DNA of 64,000 nucleotides from Hansfordia pulvinata (lineage: Eukaryota; Ascomycota; Sordariomycetes; Xylariales), in the NCBI GenBank assembly GCA_006538405.1, contig BJKQ01000004.1, positions 310,001-374,000 on the forward strand. The letters are read 5' to 3'. Shown here piece after piece: positions 1 through 10,770 of this stretch. The translations under genes and the position numbers were made by a program. The notes under the pieces were generated by a model. It was not told where the DNA came from and made no database searches. It saw nothing but the letters and a program-made list of their open reading frames with translations. Numbering within the stretch: position 1 is the stretch's first letter; the number at the start of each line of letters is the position of its first letter.

Positions 1-2841
1 TCCGGGGTTTCTCCCACATCGCGACGGTCGCACCGGCCAGTCTTGCTCCCTCAGGACCCTGACTCTGGCTCCTTCGCCCACCGATCCTGCCACTGCCAGT
101 CCCCCGGCAGCCCTTTTCCGACTCGCCCAGAATCCCCGGCCCACGCCGCCCACCTACCGGCCTGCCGCCCACGCCCCGGTCGAGTTGTGGGCTCACCCAA
201 ACGCGCGCTATGACCGCCTTCATGCTGGGGGCTCACCTGGCACGGGTGGCTCTCTCCGCCCTGTTCCCAAAACGGGCGCTCCCCAACCGGTTCTGCGCTC
301 GAGTCGGATCCAGATCGATGCTCCCTGCACAAGACGACTGCAAGACGACTGCATGCGCTCCGAATTGATCCCCCAGACCCCCAGCCCCAGGCCTCACGTG
401 GATTCCCTCGGCACTCCCCTATGCCTATACCATCCTGCCGCCAGGGCCAATTTCCCACTACGAGTATCGTATGCCTCGACTCCCTGCTCGCAATGCCGGT
501 CCTGGGGCAGAATCACCGACTTCCGCCATACCGGAGGTCGTCCGATCCAATATTCGCCCCCAGGCATCCTGGGCACGTGTAGGCCAGCATCGCCTCGGCA
601 ATCAAACGGGCTCCGTACCATGGATTAAAAATCCATGCCTTCCAATACTGCAATCCCATGTCACTGGAGTCGATAGTAGGTAGGGCTGGCGCTCGGGAAA
701 GTGGGAGGCGCCATCAACACCCGAGCGAGCGACAGCATCGGCTTTTTTCTCGATGAATCTGCCTTCTGTCCTGTCTCAACTCTTCTCGACCTTGTCGGCC
801 CCTGCATGCGGGCCAGTGGGTGGTCAAAGCCGCTCCAGCGAGCGCGCTTCGCCTCCGGGCGCCTTTTTTACCCGTGGCATGGGTCTGAGGCGTCTCAAGT
901 CGACGGTCTGGAACTCTGCGGAGCAATGGGCCGATAGGGTCGTCTTTCCGGGGCGAGGCTCGTGCGCCCGGCCTTTAGCCGCGATTCTGTGCTCGCGCGA
1001 GTCGTCTTCTTCCACCATGGCCGCCCGGGGCCTGGACTCGACACTGCCACCCCATCGCGCGCGGCCCGTCGTCGTTCTTCGTCGGCGACACTCAACTGCT
1101 GACGTTTGCGGGTCGTATCGACTGCGTTGGAGCTGCGGCGTGCCGCCGCGCAGCAGGGCCCTGGTGCATCCGCACGTCGGGGCTGTGCTGTACTGTGCTC
1201 GACACTCGTAACGTCTGCCGGATTCACCCCCTTCTCGGCATTTGCACTCCCCCATGCGCTGCCGAGGCCCGCCCTGGCGCGACCCTGCAAACACCCTGCC
1301 GAGTGCCGGGGTCGTGGTCGTGATCATGACGGCTGTGACATGCGTGTTTGGTGTGGAGAAGAGCGGCAGTGCAACGGCGCACCTGTCACTTGGGAGTGTC
1401 TTCTCCAGGGCAGTCTCGCCGGCCTCTAAAGCGACACAGGGTGGTGTCGTCGGCACAAACGACCAGCTGAAGCGAGCAGTCCTCCACGTCACCGCGCGAG
1501 GCCGAGGCTTCTCTTGCGACGTCTCGATGCTGCGCCGGGCGCGCGCCACAGGTCTGGGTCGGGCCGGGCTGGGTGGCTGGCCGTGGCGAGGCCGAGCAGT
1601 GCGCTCGCGCCCCCGGCCATTTCAGCTCGGGCAGGGGCCGCCGTCTGCTTGAGGAGGCACAGTCCCGGTAACGCTCGGGGGAGTGCGTGTTTTCACGTTT
1701 GTGCGCGCGTCGCTCGGGGGGCGAGGTGCAAAGTCGAGGTGATCTAGATTTGTGCCCGCGGGTGTTTGCAGCGCCGTGGCCACGGCGATCATGGCGGGCG
1801 GTTCGATGAGAGCTTGTAGAGTACTTTCGCGCCCGGTGTTGCAGACCAAGTTCTCGGTGTGTCTGGGCTTGAGACGCCTCACGTGGTAGAGGAGTTGTGT
1901 TGGACATGGCTGGCTGATCGAGGTGTGAGGCCAGTTGGTAAGCGTGGCGAGAATGATGGGAAGGACAGGTTCCCGTGTCCGGGTGCGGGCAGGCTCATGG
2001 GAAACACCATCTCGTAGACTTGACGTGATGACTCTCTGCGATACCAGAACATCTACGGTCACATTCGAGCGCAGACGTCGTAGCCGCTGGCGAGTGCTGT
2101 GACGGCTTGGATGCGGAGGGTCATCTGTGCGGTAGACCCAGCTTCACCTCCATGTCAGTTTGGAACTGACCTTTTCTTATTTCTAAGAACCTGCTACATC
2201 GGACAGCTCCTTCGCTGCGTTTTCAACGTCACACAAACCGCAGATTCGACGAGGTTACACACTACGGGATGCAGACGTTGGAAGTAGTTCAAGTAAAATC
2301 ACGCGTTGTCACTCTCCGAGCTCAAAGCGGGCTAGGTTCTTTCAGCTCTCGGTGCTTTGGCAAGTCTGGCATGCCCGCAGCGACACCATTACGGGTGCTG
2401 GAAGTGCGCAACAGCTCGCCGACGGGGGCCCGATTGAGAGAAGCCGGCAGGTTGGGGCCCGGTCGCTGGCGGCGACGAGGAGCGGCACGCAGGGGGAACC
2501 ATTCGCTGTAACGAGCGAGGCAGAACCCGCGCCGTTGAACTGTCTCTTGTCTGTCGACGCGCAAGAGCTTGTCTCTACAAAGCATGTATTTATGCGCCCG
2601 CTCGAGCTTGCCCCGTCAACTTGAGGCGTGTAGGCCAGTCTCGTCTCGTGCTTGTCCGGTAGGCATCAAAAAACCCAGCCAAAGCCCGCCCGCCTCTGGA
2701 GGGGGGGGGGGGGGACAGAAGAGGGGGTTTTGAGTGGCCAGGGACACATGCCCGGGTCGTATCTTCTATCTCCTTTACCCTGCTTTCCCTCGACCCCGTC
2801 CCATCACCACCGTGACGGTATCTAGACCTGCCCCCCTCTCC
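1..2841. other. gene-free left edge
   Basis: No open frame here shows a recognisable domain, signal peptide or intron-linked exon chain on either strand. The stretch has a G run at 2701-2714 and one copy of the dispersed word TACGAGTA at 459-466. The part next to 2842 is the 3' flank of the permease gene. Confidence 0.6.
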
Positions 2842-5800
2842 TCACGCCCCTGCTCCCGCTCGTGCTTGGACCCCCTTCCCCTCCGACGACGAAGGGGGGG
2901 GGGGGGGGGAAGGAAGAAGCCGCCCGGCCTCGTCGTGCGAGCGGTCCCACGCCTCCAGCTCGGCCAGGGGGACGCGGACCAGGCGGTGCGCGCTGGCGGC
3001 GTTGGCGGCCGAGCTGCTACCGCCCCCGCCCCCGCCTCCGCCTTCTTCTTCGTCGTCGTCGGTGCCGACGATGTCGACGTCGACGTCCAGGACCTCAGGG
3101 CGCAGGCGGTAGCCCCGCAGGCGAGGCAGGAGGGAGACCCAGGTTACGTAGTAGATCCAGCAGAATATTATGCTTTGATTGGGGGGGGGGGGGGGGGTTA
3201 GTTTGGTGGGGGCTAAGGGGGGAGGGGGGTGGGAGATGGTGAGGGTTTTGCTGTGTCCGTGGGAAGAAGGCGGAGGGGTGGCTTGTTGAGTGTATGAAGA
3301 AAGGGGGAAGTGAGAGGAAGAAGAAGGAGAAGACAGAGAAGAGAAAGAAGAAGAAGAAGAAGAGAGAGGAGAGAAGAGAAAAAGAGAGAGAAAGAGAGAA
3401 AAAACTCACATGCCAATCCCCGTCACGCAGTACGTGGCGTACCAGAAGCTGACGTCGCCGGCGTAGGGCCCGACGGCGGGCGGCCACCACGGCATGGCGA
3501 CCGTGAAGACCTGGACGGCGATCCAGAAGAGCAGCGCGGCGTCCCAGGCGCGGAAGTCGGGCCTGCTGCCGCGGCCCACGCGGGCGTGGCGGCGGCGGAT
3601 GATCTGTTGTTGTTGTTTTTTCATTTGCGTGCGTCGCGGCGGTCAGTCTCGCTATGTGTAGACGATGGCTTTTCTCCTTTTTCTTTTTTTTCCAACAAAA
3701 AGGGAGTAAAAAAAAGGGGGGGCTTGTACTTGAGACTCGACTCACGTAGACCCCGATGCCCATGGCCAGGTAGAAGAGCGAGTTGGGGTACACCTGCAGG
3801 CTCACGGCTGTTTTGGGCGGCGGGTGTCGTGGTCAGCCAGCCGTGTCACTCAGTCCACCAGTTGCGCGCTTCGCTGCTTGTGTGCTCGTTGTCGGGTGGT
3901 CCGGGGACGTTTTCCAGCGGTTTTGTGTCTTTCCTCACTCACCAAAGGTAAAGGCGTCGCCCTGCGGCGGGGCGACGATCATGACGAGGGTCACCAGCCA
4001 CTTGAGGGCGTAGGGCCCCAGCGGGGTGCCGAAGGGCCTGGTGGAGACCCAGAACTCGGTGAAGGGCAGCACGCCTTGTCTGTTCCGAGAGTTGTCAGCT
4101 TTCGTGATGTTGTTTTCCCGTGTTTTTTTTTTTTTGTTTTGCAGAAACAAAGTGTAGGTAGGTAGGTAAAGGGGCAGGCAATAACATACCGTCCAATCTC
4201 GCGGATGACCCTGCCCTGCCCGATCAGGACGGCCAGCAGGTTGGAAAAGGCGCTCAGCAGGACGAGCACGTTGAGCGCCGTCTCGGCCCGGCCCACGCCG
4301 AACACGGCCCGGAAGAAGTAGGCCGCCGCTATCTCCTGGGCGCCCGCGAAGACGTCCTTGGGCACTGTGTGTGTGTGTGTGTCGTCGTGGAATCAGCTTC
4401 AGACGTTAAGGGGGGCAGAAGAGAGCAGACGATCTCTCCTGAAGAGTGTATGCTTTTTTCTTTGTTTGTTTTCTCACGAACCGGCGGCGAAGTAGGCAAC
4501 GTTGCAGAGCAGGTAGAGCACGGCGACGATGACGACGGAGACGGTGGCGTTGCGCCTGAGGGTGGGGACGGGGTTGCGGATCTCGCCGACGACGTTGAAG
4601 GCGTTCTGGTAGCCGGTGTAGCTGAAGATGATGCTGACGAGGGCGGACGACAGGCCGTAGCCGTCGCCCGTGGTGCCCTCGAAGGAGCCGCGGAAGTTGG
4701 CCTGCGGGTCGGGCACGCTGGCGACGCGGCCGCCCAGCACGACGAAGCCCGTGATACTGATGCTGGACGAACGTGGATATGAGGTGAGTGAGTGTGTGCG
4801 GTAAGTCTTGAGACTGCTCGATGCTGACGAGGGAGGGGGGGAGGGGGGGCTATGATTGTGAGAGCGAGGAGGGACTTACAATATCAGAGTGATAATCTTG
4901 ACGGCCCCGAGGATATTCATGAGCCACAGCGAGGCGCGGTTGTTGGCAATCACGACTGGCGGTCGAATCAGAGAGCTATCAGAGAGACGCCCGGGGGGGG
5001 GGAGGGAGGTTTGGAATGCTGTTTTATCTTACAGGCGACAGCCAGGCTGTAGGCTGCTATCGCCACGCCCTTCATCTGCCAGTCAGTCGGCGACTGGTCT
5101 ACTATGCGCCAGAGGTATTTCGAGAGGACTGTGTCGTGTTGTTAGTTGGCAAGGCGGTCACTCCGTCAGCCAGTCAGTTACTTAGGTAAGGTTGCCATGA
5201 CCTGATTCGGCCCATTCCACTTCTCCAGACCGCTCGTTCCTGAAAGAAAAGGGGGGAAGTTCTCGCGGGCTCACCGACTGCGTTGCTGCTGCTAAACGAG
5301 AGAAGCACCGACTGGACGGCATAGGCGACGGGAAGAAGTGCCGGGGGCGGGGGTAGGCCTGCTCGAGATAGACGACCTCGGCGCCGCTGCGGTTGGGGAA
5401 GTAGCTGGCGAGCTCGAGGAAGACGGCGACGCCGCAGATGGACATGAGGAAGCCGATGGCCCAGTAGACGAGGGACAGGCCGACGGAGCCGGTGGCGTTG
5501 AGGATGGAGGCCGCTGTGTTTTTTACCCCTCTCTCTCTCAGCATCAGTGTCGGCAGTATGTGTACCATGGATCTTGAAGTGGTCTGCACTCTGGAAAAAG
5601 GGGGGGGGCTGGTCTGGGGGACTATACGGACGCGTGGAAAAGACACCGGTGCCAATCATCTGGTTGACGTTGAGGAAGATGACGGTGGCCCAGCCGACGT
5701 TGTAGCCGAGGGGCGAGCGCGACTCGACGGGGGCGCCGACGGCCTCCTGCCAGCTGGGCTTGGACCCGTTGGCCGCCGTGGCCAACGTGTACGCCAGGTC

Positions 5801-5953
5801 GCCGTCGCGGAGCACCGACGCCGCCGTCGTCATCGCATCGTCGTGAGAGGAGGAGGAGCTGTCGTTGGCGATGGCGTTGACGTTGGCGTTGGCAGTCTGG
5901 ACTTGGGCCCGCGGGCCAGCCCTCGAGAGCCAGTCGAGAGGGTTGAACTTCAT
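2842..5953 (-). CDS. MUP1-like high-affinity methionine permease (LAT/APC family), apparent frameshift
   Basis: Predicted plasma-membrane amino acid/proton symporter of the fungal methionine permease type. I trace ten exons: 5953-5632, 5513-5275, 5128-5033, 4955-4880, 4762-4482, 4364-4190, 4079-3943, 3807-3746, 3603-3410 and 3172-2842. Splicing joins family signatures such as GTGVFSTPASIL, SFSSSNAVVLSKYLW, FISITGFVVLGG, YFAAVPKD, IREIGRQGVLPFTEFW and VSFWYATYCVTGIG. The start is the first Met before the acidic, Ser-rich N-terminus. About 12 membrane segments are expected, followed by a cytosolic Gly/Ser/Asp-rich tail. The exons total 1913 nt, one short of a multiple of three. The break is in exon 2 at a C run (5330-5332), between conserved YPRPRHFFP and VAYAVQSVLL, with no room for an intron. 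With that base the product is about 637 residues. Two donors are non-consensus (GTCCGT, GTTCGT). Family call is strong; substrate is inferred. Confidence 0.88.
3173..3409. repeat. last intron of the permease with G run and polypurine tract
   Basis: This 237-nt intron contains a run of 17 G at 3181-3197 and a plus-strand tract at about 3297-3404 that is almost pure A/G, with only two or three interruptions. In the transcript it is a long pyrimidine tract. Such mirror-like purine tracts can form triplex DNA. Confidence 0.7.
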
Positions 5954-6214
5954 GTTTTCCTCTCTTCTCTTTTTGTTTTCTCTAATTCCCCTTCCTCTAT
6001 CTCTTCCGTTTCTCACCCTCGGTGTTTTGGTCGTCGTTGGCGAGGATGCTCAGGGGAGCGTGGTGGAGTGGCGTATGTTCGTTCCCAAGTCTATTTGTCT
6101 ACCTCTGACTTGACCCGAGAGATAGCCCGACGACAGTATACGAGTATAGGGTTAGGTAGGTAGTTTACGCGGTAACAGCCACATGCTAGAAGTCAACAGG
6201 AACAGCAGCTCCTG

Positions 6215-6251
<37 letters not shown>

Positions 6252-7096
6252 TCACCTACGTGCTCGCCTCCAGACTACCTACCACCAACTTGGCATACCT
6301 GCACCTTGCCAGTGTCGGTCTACAGCTGTGGTGAGAGAACGTCCAGGTATGCCTGCGCTTCGGGGCGCGCGGTGATAGCCGGCGGTTTCGTCATTGGCTT
6401 GGGAGATTGGGGTTTGGAGGGTTCGATACGACGCTGATCCGGTGGTTGGTGGTGGTCGTCGTCGTGTGCTAATCTCAAAGTGCTACTCAGCGGCCCGCCT
6501 CCTCACCTTGCCTTGTGAGGTACATTACCTACTAAGAACTACAATAGCTCAGTATATGTACCTACCTAGGTAGGTAAAGGTAGGTAACCTGAGCTTGGCC
6601 TCATGGCGTAATCAGTATACTCAATGGTACAATCACAGCCCCGCAAGACGAACCCAGAGTCGCAGTCGAGGCCGCCTGTTCTAACTTCTGTTTCTGCTTG
6701 GAGTCACCGTTCACTTGTCTATCGTATCCCCATGTAGTGACTGAAGTAATAAAAATCCCACTTGGCGGCCTTCTCGTGGTTCGATAACACATGACTTACA
6801 CATGGTGCAACGCGCGCCGAATTCGGGCCTTCCTCAGCTGGCGTGCTCTGCCCGGCATATGGTGTTGACACGGGAAGACGCCCCGTGGCATGTCTTGTCT
6901 CTTGTCTCTTGCTCTTTTTTACCCCGTCTCTTGTCGATTTTCCCCTTGCCTCTTGCCCTCCCTGTCTCTCTCTGGATTCCGGCTCTGCATCCATGCGCCC
7001 CTAACCGCCCCTGCCATCAAGGCCACAGCCCATCATCACCAAGGGCAAGCAGCGGCCTGGGCGCCCAGCCCTGTTTCGTCCCAAACCCCCGCCGGG
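5954..7096. other. intergenic region between permease and secreted protein genes
   Basis: It holds the permease promoter and the 3' flank of the next gene. Visible features are an (AT)n microsatellite at about 6218-6247, one TACGAGTA at 6139-6146, and a patch of GGTAGGTA/TACCTACC words at 6151-6163 and 6558-6592. No gene is evident. Confidence 0.6.
6218..6247. repeat. (AT)n microsatellite
   Basis: About 14 uninterrupted AT units lie 265 bases upstream of the permease start. Confidence 0.95.
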
Positions 7097-7936
7097 CTAT
7101 CTGCGTTTAAAGTGCCATGTACGCGACTTACCGGGACGAGAGTATCTTCCGGAATGGGCTCCTCCTCCTCCTCCTCCTCCGGTATAGGCTCCTCCTCCTC
7201 CTCCGGTATAGGCTCCTCCCCCTCCCCCAGAGGACGGCCACCTGCCCGTGCTGGTGGATGCCCGACCGGGACGACTGTATGCTCTGCTTCCGGCAGTATC
7301 TTCTGCAAATAAACTTCCTCTCCCAGAGGACAACGACGTGCCCGCGCCCGGCCGCCGTTGGGACCCGGTCGATCCGGCGCCCGTCTCTGTCCCCCGGCCG
7401 CCAAACACAGCCACGGTCAGCAGCACGTGGCCGAATGTTCCGGGCTCCTTGAGATCGAGTATCATGTGATTGTGGAACGGCTCCGCTTCCGTGTACAGTT
7501 CCACGGCTGCCTTCATCGCCTTCTCCCAGAACCGATCGCGGGCGCCGTTCTCTGTCGAGCTCCCGGCGCAGTGGAAAATCATGTCATTGAGGCGCCCTTC
7601 CTGTACCGCCGAGGCGATGGGTACTGTCTTCAGTACCCACATATTGGTCGTTCCGGCGGTACATGTTGCTTTTATCGACTCCCTCAGGTTGTACTCGTTG
7701 CGGCGAATCGCCCCCATGGCACTCTGCGACAGCCCTTGGATGACCTTGTACCGGTCTTCTTTGACGATGGCGCCGTCCGTGTCTGAAGCCATGCGGACCC
7801 TCCAGAGCACTTGCGGTTCGTATACCCAGGCCGCATCCCCATCCGCGGCTTCGACCTGGGCCCAGGACGCCGCCATGGCCAGGAGCAGCAGCACGAGCGG
7901 CGAGCCGCCATGGCGCAGCAGGGAGGAGAGCATCAT
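7097..7936 (-). CDS. small secreted protein of unknown function
   Basis: The 279-codon frame starts MMLSSLLRHGG and has a clear signal peptide: a Leu/Val-rich core followed by Ala-rich AASWAQVEAA. About 170 residues follow with no family I recognise and only two cysteines visible (ATCTAG, FHCAG). After the conserved-looking segment GTFGHVLLTVAVFG the open frame becomes low-complexity Gly/Ser with GGGGGAYT repeats. That tail may be an artefact. Allowing one missing base in the C run at 7391-7395 and another at 7322-7324 gives a more protein-like continuation (EEVYLQKILPEAEH, then PIPEEEE repeats). That continuation ends exactly at a GTAAGT donor at 7131-7126, so a further exon is possible at lower coordinates. 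Start and secretion are fairly sure; the C-terminus is not. No function is proposed. Confidence 0.65.
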   Translation of the reverse strand: MMLSSLLRHGGSPLVLLLLAMAASWAQVEAADGDAAWVYEPQVLWRVRMASDTDGAIVKEDRYKVIQGLSQSAMGAIRRNEYNLRESIKATCTAGTTNMWVLKTVPIASAVQEGRLNDMIFHCAGSSTENGARDRFWEKAMKAAVELYTEAEPFHNHMILDLKEPGTFGHVLLTVAVFGGRGTETGAGSTGSQRRPGAGTSLSSGRGSLFAEDTAGSRAYSRPGRASTSTGRWPSSGGGGGAYTGGGGGAYTGGGGGGGAHSGRYSRPGKSRTWHFKRR

Positions 7937-10770
7937 GAATTCCTGGAGCGCTCCGAGGTGAGGTAGGTACGATAGGGAGGTTTGGATATATCAAGTAGAC
8001 TCGCGAGCACGTTTCTGTCATGCGATCTTGGTGGAAGCGAGTTCGTTGTGGGAAATGGGCCCTTCGTCTCTTTCAGCCTGACAGGTCCGACATGAACGAG
8101 CAGCAAGGGGCAGACAGACCCGGCCGACGGCGAGGCCGTATTTGTACTCCGGCCGACGACGAGATGCACGCGGCCCACGTGCCGGTGCGAGTTCGAGTGA
8201 CGTCGTCGGGTCCGGGTCGGTCTCGGCATGATCCATTGGGGATTCCATCAATAGAGCCTCCCGAGGCCGGAACCTGCCGGATATCGCCCCAAGCCGCGCG
8301 GGGAATGTCGGAGCCTGCCATCGCGAACACTTGGACATGTGGGACTCGCCGTCTTGGGAGACGCGCCTCTGAACCCGATCAACGGGCCAAACCGACGTGC
8401 TGCGATGCGGAGGCTTAGACATAGTCGCGGGAGGACACTGGTGGTGTCCGGTGTTTTCCCCGTGGAGAAGAGGGCCACCAAATGCTACAAGTGGGAGTGA
8501 CACGCTTACAGAGACTGCGGCGCTCGCGGGGATCCAAAGCAGGACTGTCTCATATTTCTTCAGTATTTCTCCAGCAGGTCCTGGGAGAGTCGAGGTTCCT
8601 TCCAGACACACATGTCAACATGCCCATATGCCTTGGTCATGGCTCTGCCCTCGGGCAGTTGACGAAGCGTGCCGACCAGTTCGGCACTTGCCGGGAGGGC
8701 TCTCAATTTAGATACCTACCTACCTTGCCCACCCATTTCCCTGGGTTAGGTAGATAGTCGGTAGGCAAACGAGCTGGCGAGTGACAACCACGAGGCGTCA
8801 GACGGTGCACGACATCAAGGCCCCCGGCAGGCGGACGGGGATGCGGAACTGACACTCCAGTCTCGGGCCTCTCTATTTGGGCCGATCCAGAAATCTCGGC
8901 CACCTAGAATATAAACCGACCAGGCGAGCCTGCTGCCGCCGAGCGCACCAGGGACTCTTCACGGCAGACCGGACCACACGTTGGCGGGGACGACGACGGC
9001 GGCGGGCGGGGGCATTGCCCTTGCACGTTGGTCGCACGTGAAGAAAACAACGATTAAAGCGGGATGCGAAGGCGGTGCTGGTGGCATGCTGGATCGACTG
9101 ACCGGGGGCTGTCCGTTCCAAGCCGTGAGGATGATGCCATTCATGACCTCGTTTCCCATTGTCGTGACTGCTCAGCCCAGCTCAGCCCAATTCTTTCATG
9201 TTTTTCTTTCTCTTTCTTCTCTCATTCCTTTCTCTTTCTTTCTTCTCACTCATATATCCTCAACAGCCACAGAACACCCACCGTACCGTACACAGCATCC
9301 ACTATCGCATCAGTGATGAAAGCCGCGCGCCGGAACCCCCCCTCCCCCTCCCCTGTTGTTTTCCCTTTCTCCTCCGTCCGCCGCGGCTGGCAATAACCCC
9401 GAACACTGCACCATAAACAGTCGTGTCCGTCCCCCCACAAGTGACAACCCTGGTTGCTCAACCACGCAAGACCCCAGCGATGTGGCGCGCGGAAGATCGC
9501 CCACAGTCTTTTCGCCACGCGCGCCCAATGACCGCCCAGGCTGCGGTTTTAATATAGGTAAGTTTAGCTCATCGGTGATAAGCTTGACTCAGCCCGCGGG
9601 CCGGAGGCGCTCCGGGCCAAGAGTTGCGTGAAATGTAACGTAAGGTAAGGTACCAGGTAGGCACTCATCTCAGATGTAATCGGCGGGAGGAGATCACGGG
9701 ATCATTGCCGCTTCAGCCTTTCTGCGAAGCCGACGGATGCGCCGATGGACCGCCCCCAGATTCGCTTGCTCTAAGGGGTGTTCAGGTTGGGTGAAGAGAT
9801 AGGAAGATGGAAGTTGTCAGTAGGGGTCCAACTGAGGGCGCGACCGGGAACTTGGTAACACTGCCTTCTTTTTGTTACTGAGGTACGGTAGGTTAGGTGT
9901 AGGTACTCGGATACCTAAAGAACATCCAATAGGTACCACCTTCCAATGGATGGGAACAGCCCTGGGGTTCTGCTGAGATCGCTCCGCCGCTTCACCCACG
10001 TGGGAAGGTGCGACCGTGAAGAGGGATATTCACTTATTGGTACCTAAGGGAGGTACATGTAGGCAGTGTGGTAGTGGAAGTGACCTCTTATTGAACTGGA
10101 ACCGACGGGACCGGGCAACTCTCCCCTGTCCACATTGTATTCGCCTACCATGCAGCTATCCACCGTTTCTCTCTCCTCACACGCGACGACCGCAGCACAG
10201 CTCCAAGAATAGGATTTCCTAGGTACCTACCAACCACAGCATGCCATGGGGTGCTTATTCTCAGCTGGGTGGTGGCGGTCCTCCCGAGGCTTGACCTGAA
10301 GGAAGCGTGACAGGGTCGGACAACGAGGCTGCCTAATTTATCAACGTCCATAACCTCTCTCGTGAGCCACCTCCATCGCCACTTGTGGCCTCTGCCTTGT
10401 CGGCCCAGATCTCAACTGTGGCGACGAAAGTGGGCTCAGAGCTGAAAGCTGACCGGATGGCGATCGCCTCGTCAGACGATTCGAGCCTCGTCCGGGAGAC
10501 CAACCGACCACCACCACCACCACCACCACCACTACCACCACCTGCCACCGCCGCCGCCCAGGCGTCTCGTCACATCCTTGTGCGGCCACCTCTCAGCTCG
10601 CAGCATGTATCAATACGTTCAGCCAGCTCGCCGCATGTATAAACATGGCCCGCGCCCGACACACCCCCCTTCCCCGCTCTTCAGTCTGTGTGCTGAATGT
10701 GTGTATTCGGAATCGCCGTGGCTTCTCGACTCGCCCAACTCCACATCCCAAGACCGCCCGCGTCGGAATC
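7937..10770. other. intergenic region, divergent promoters
   Basis: This lies between the secreted protein (-) and the kinase-like gene (+). A pyrimidine-rich block at about 9197-9245 is followed by a CA-rich leader and an ATG at 9316 opening only 26 codons, so it may be an orphan promoter or leader. TACCTACC/GGTAGGTA words recur at 8710-8755, 9640-9660, 9888-9940 and 10038-10060. The open frame at 8018-8611 (-) has no recognisable feature. Confidence 0.5.

Noticed and set aside
6541..6600. tRNA A-box-like TAGCTCAGTA
   Set aside because: No matching T arm or acceptor stem; the site is within the TACCTACC/GGTAGGTA patch.
8018..8611. 197-codon minus-strand frame with a hydrophobic stretch
   Set aside because: No signal, family motif or neighbouring exon; composition looks like random GC-rich DNA.
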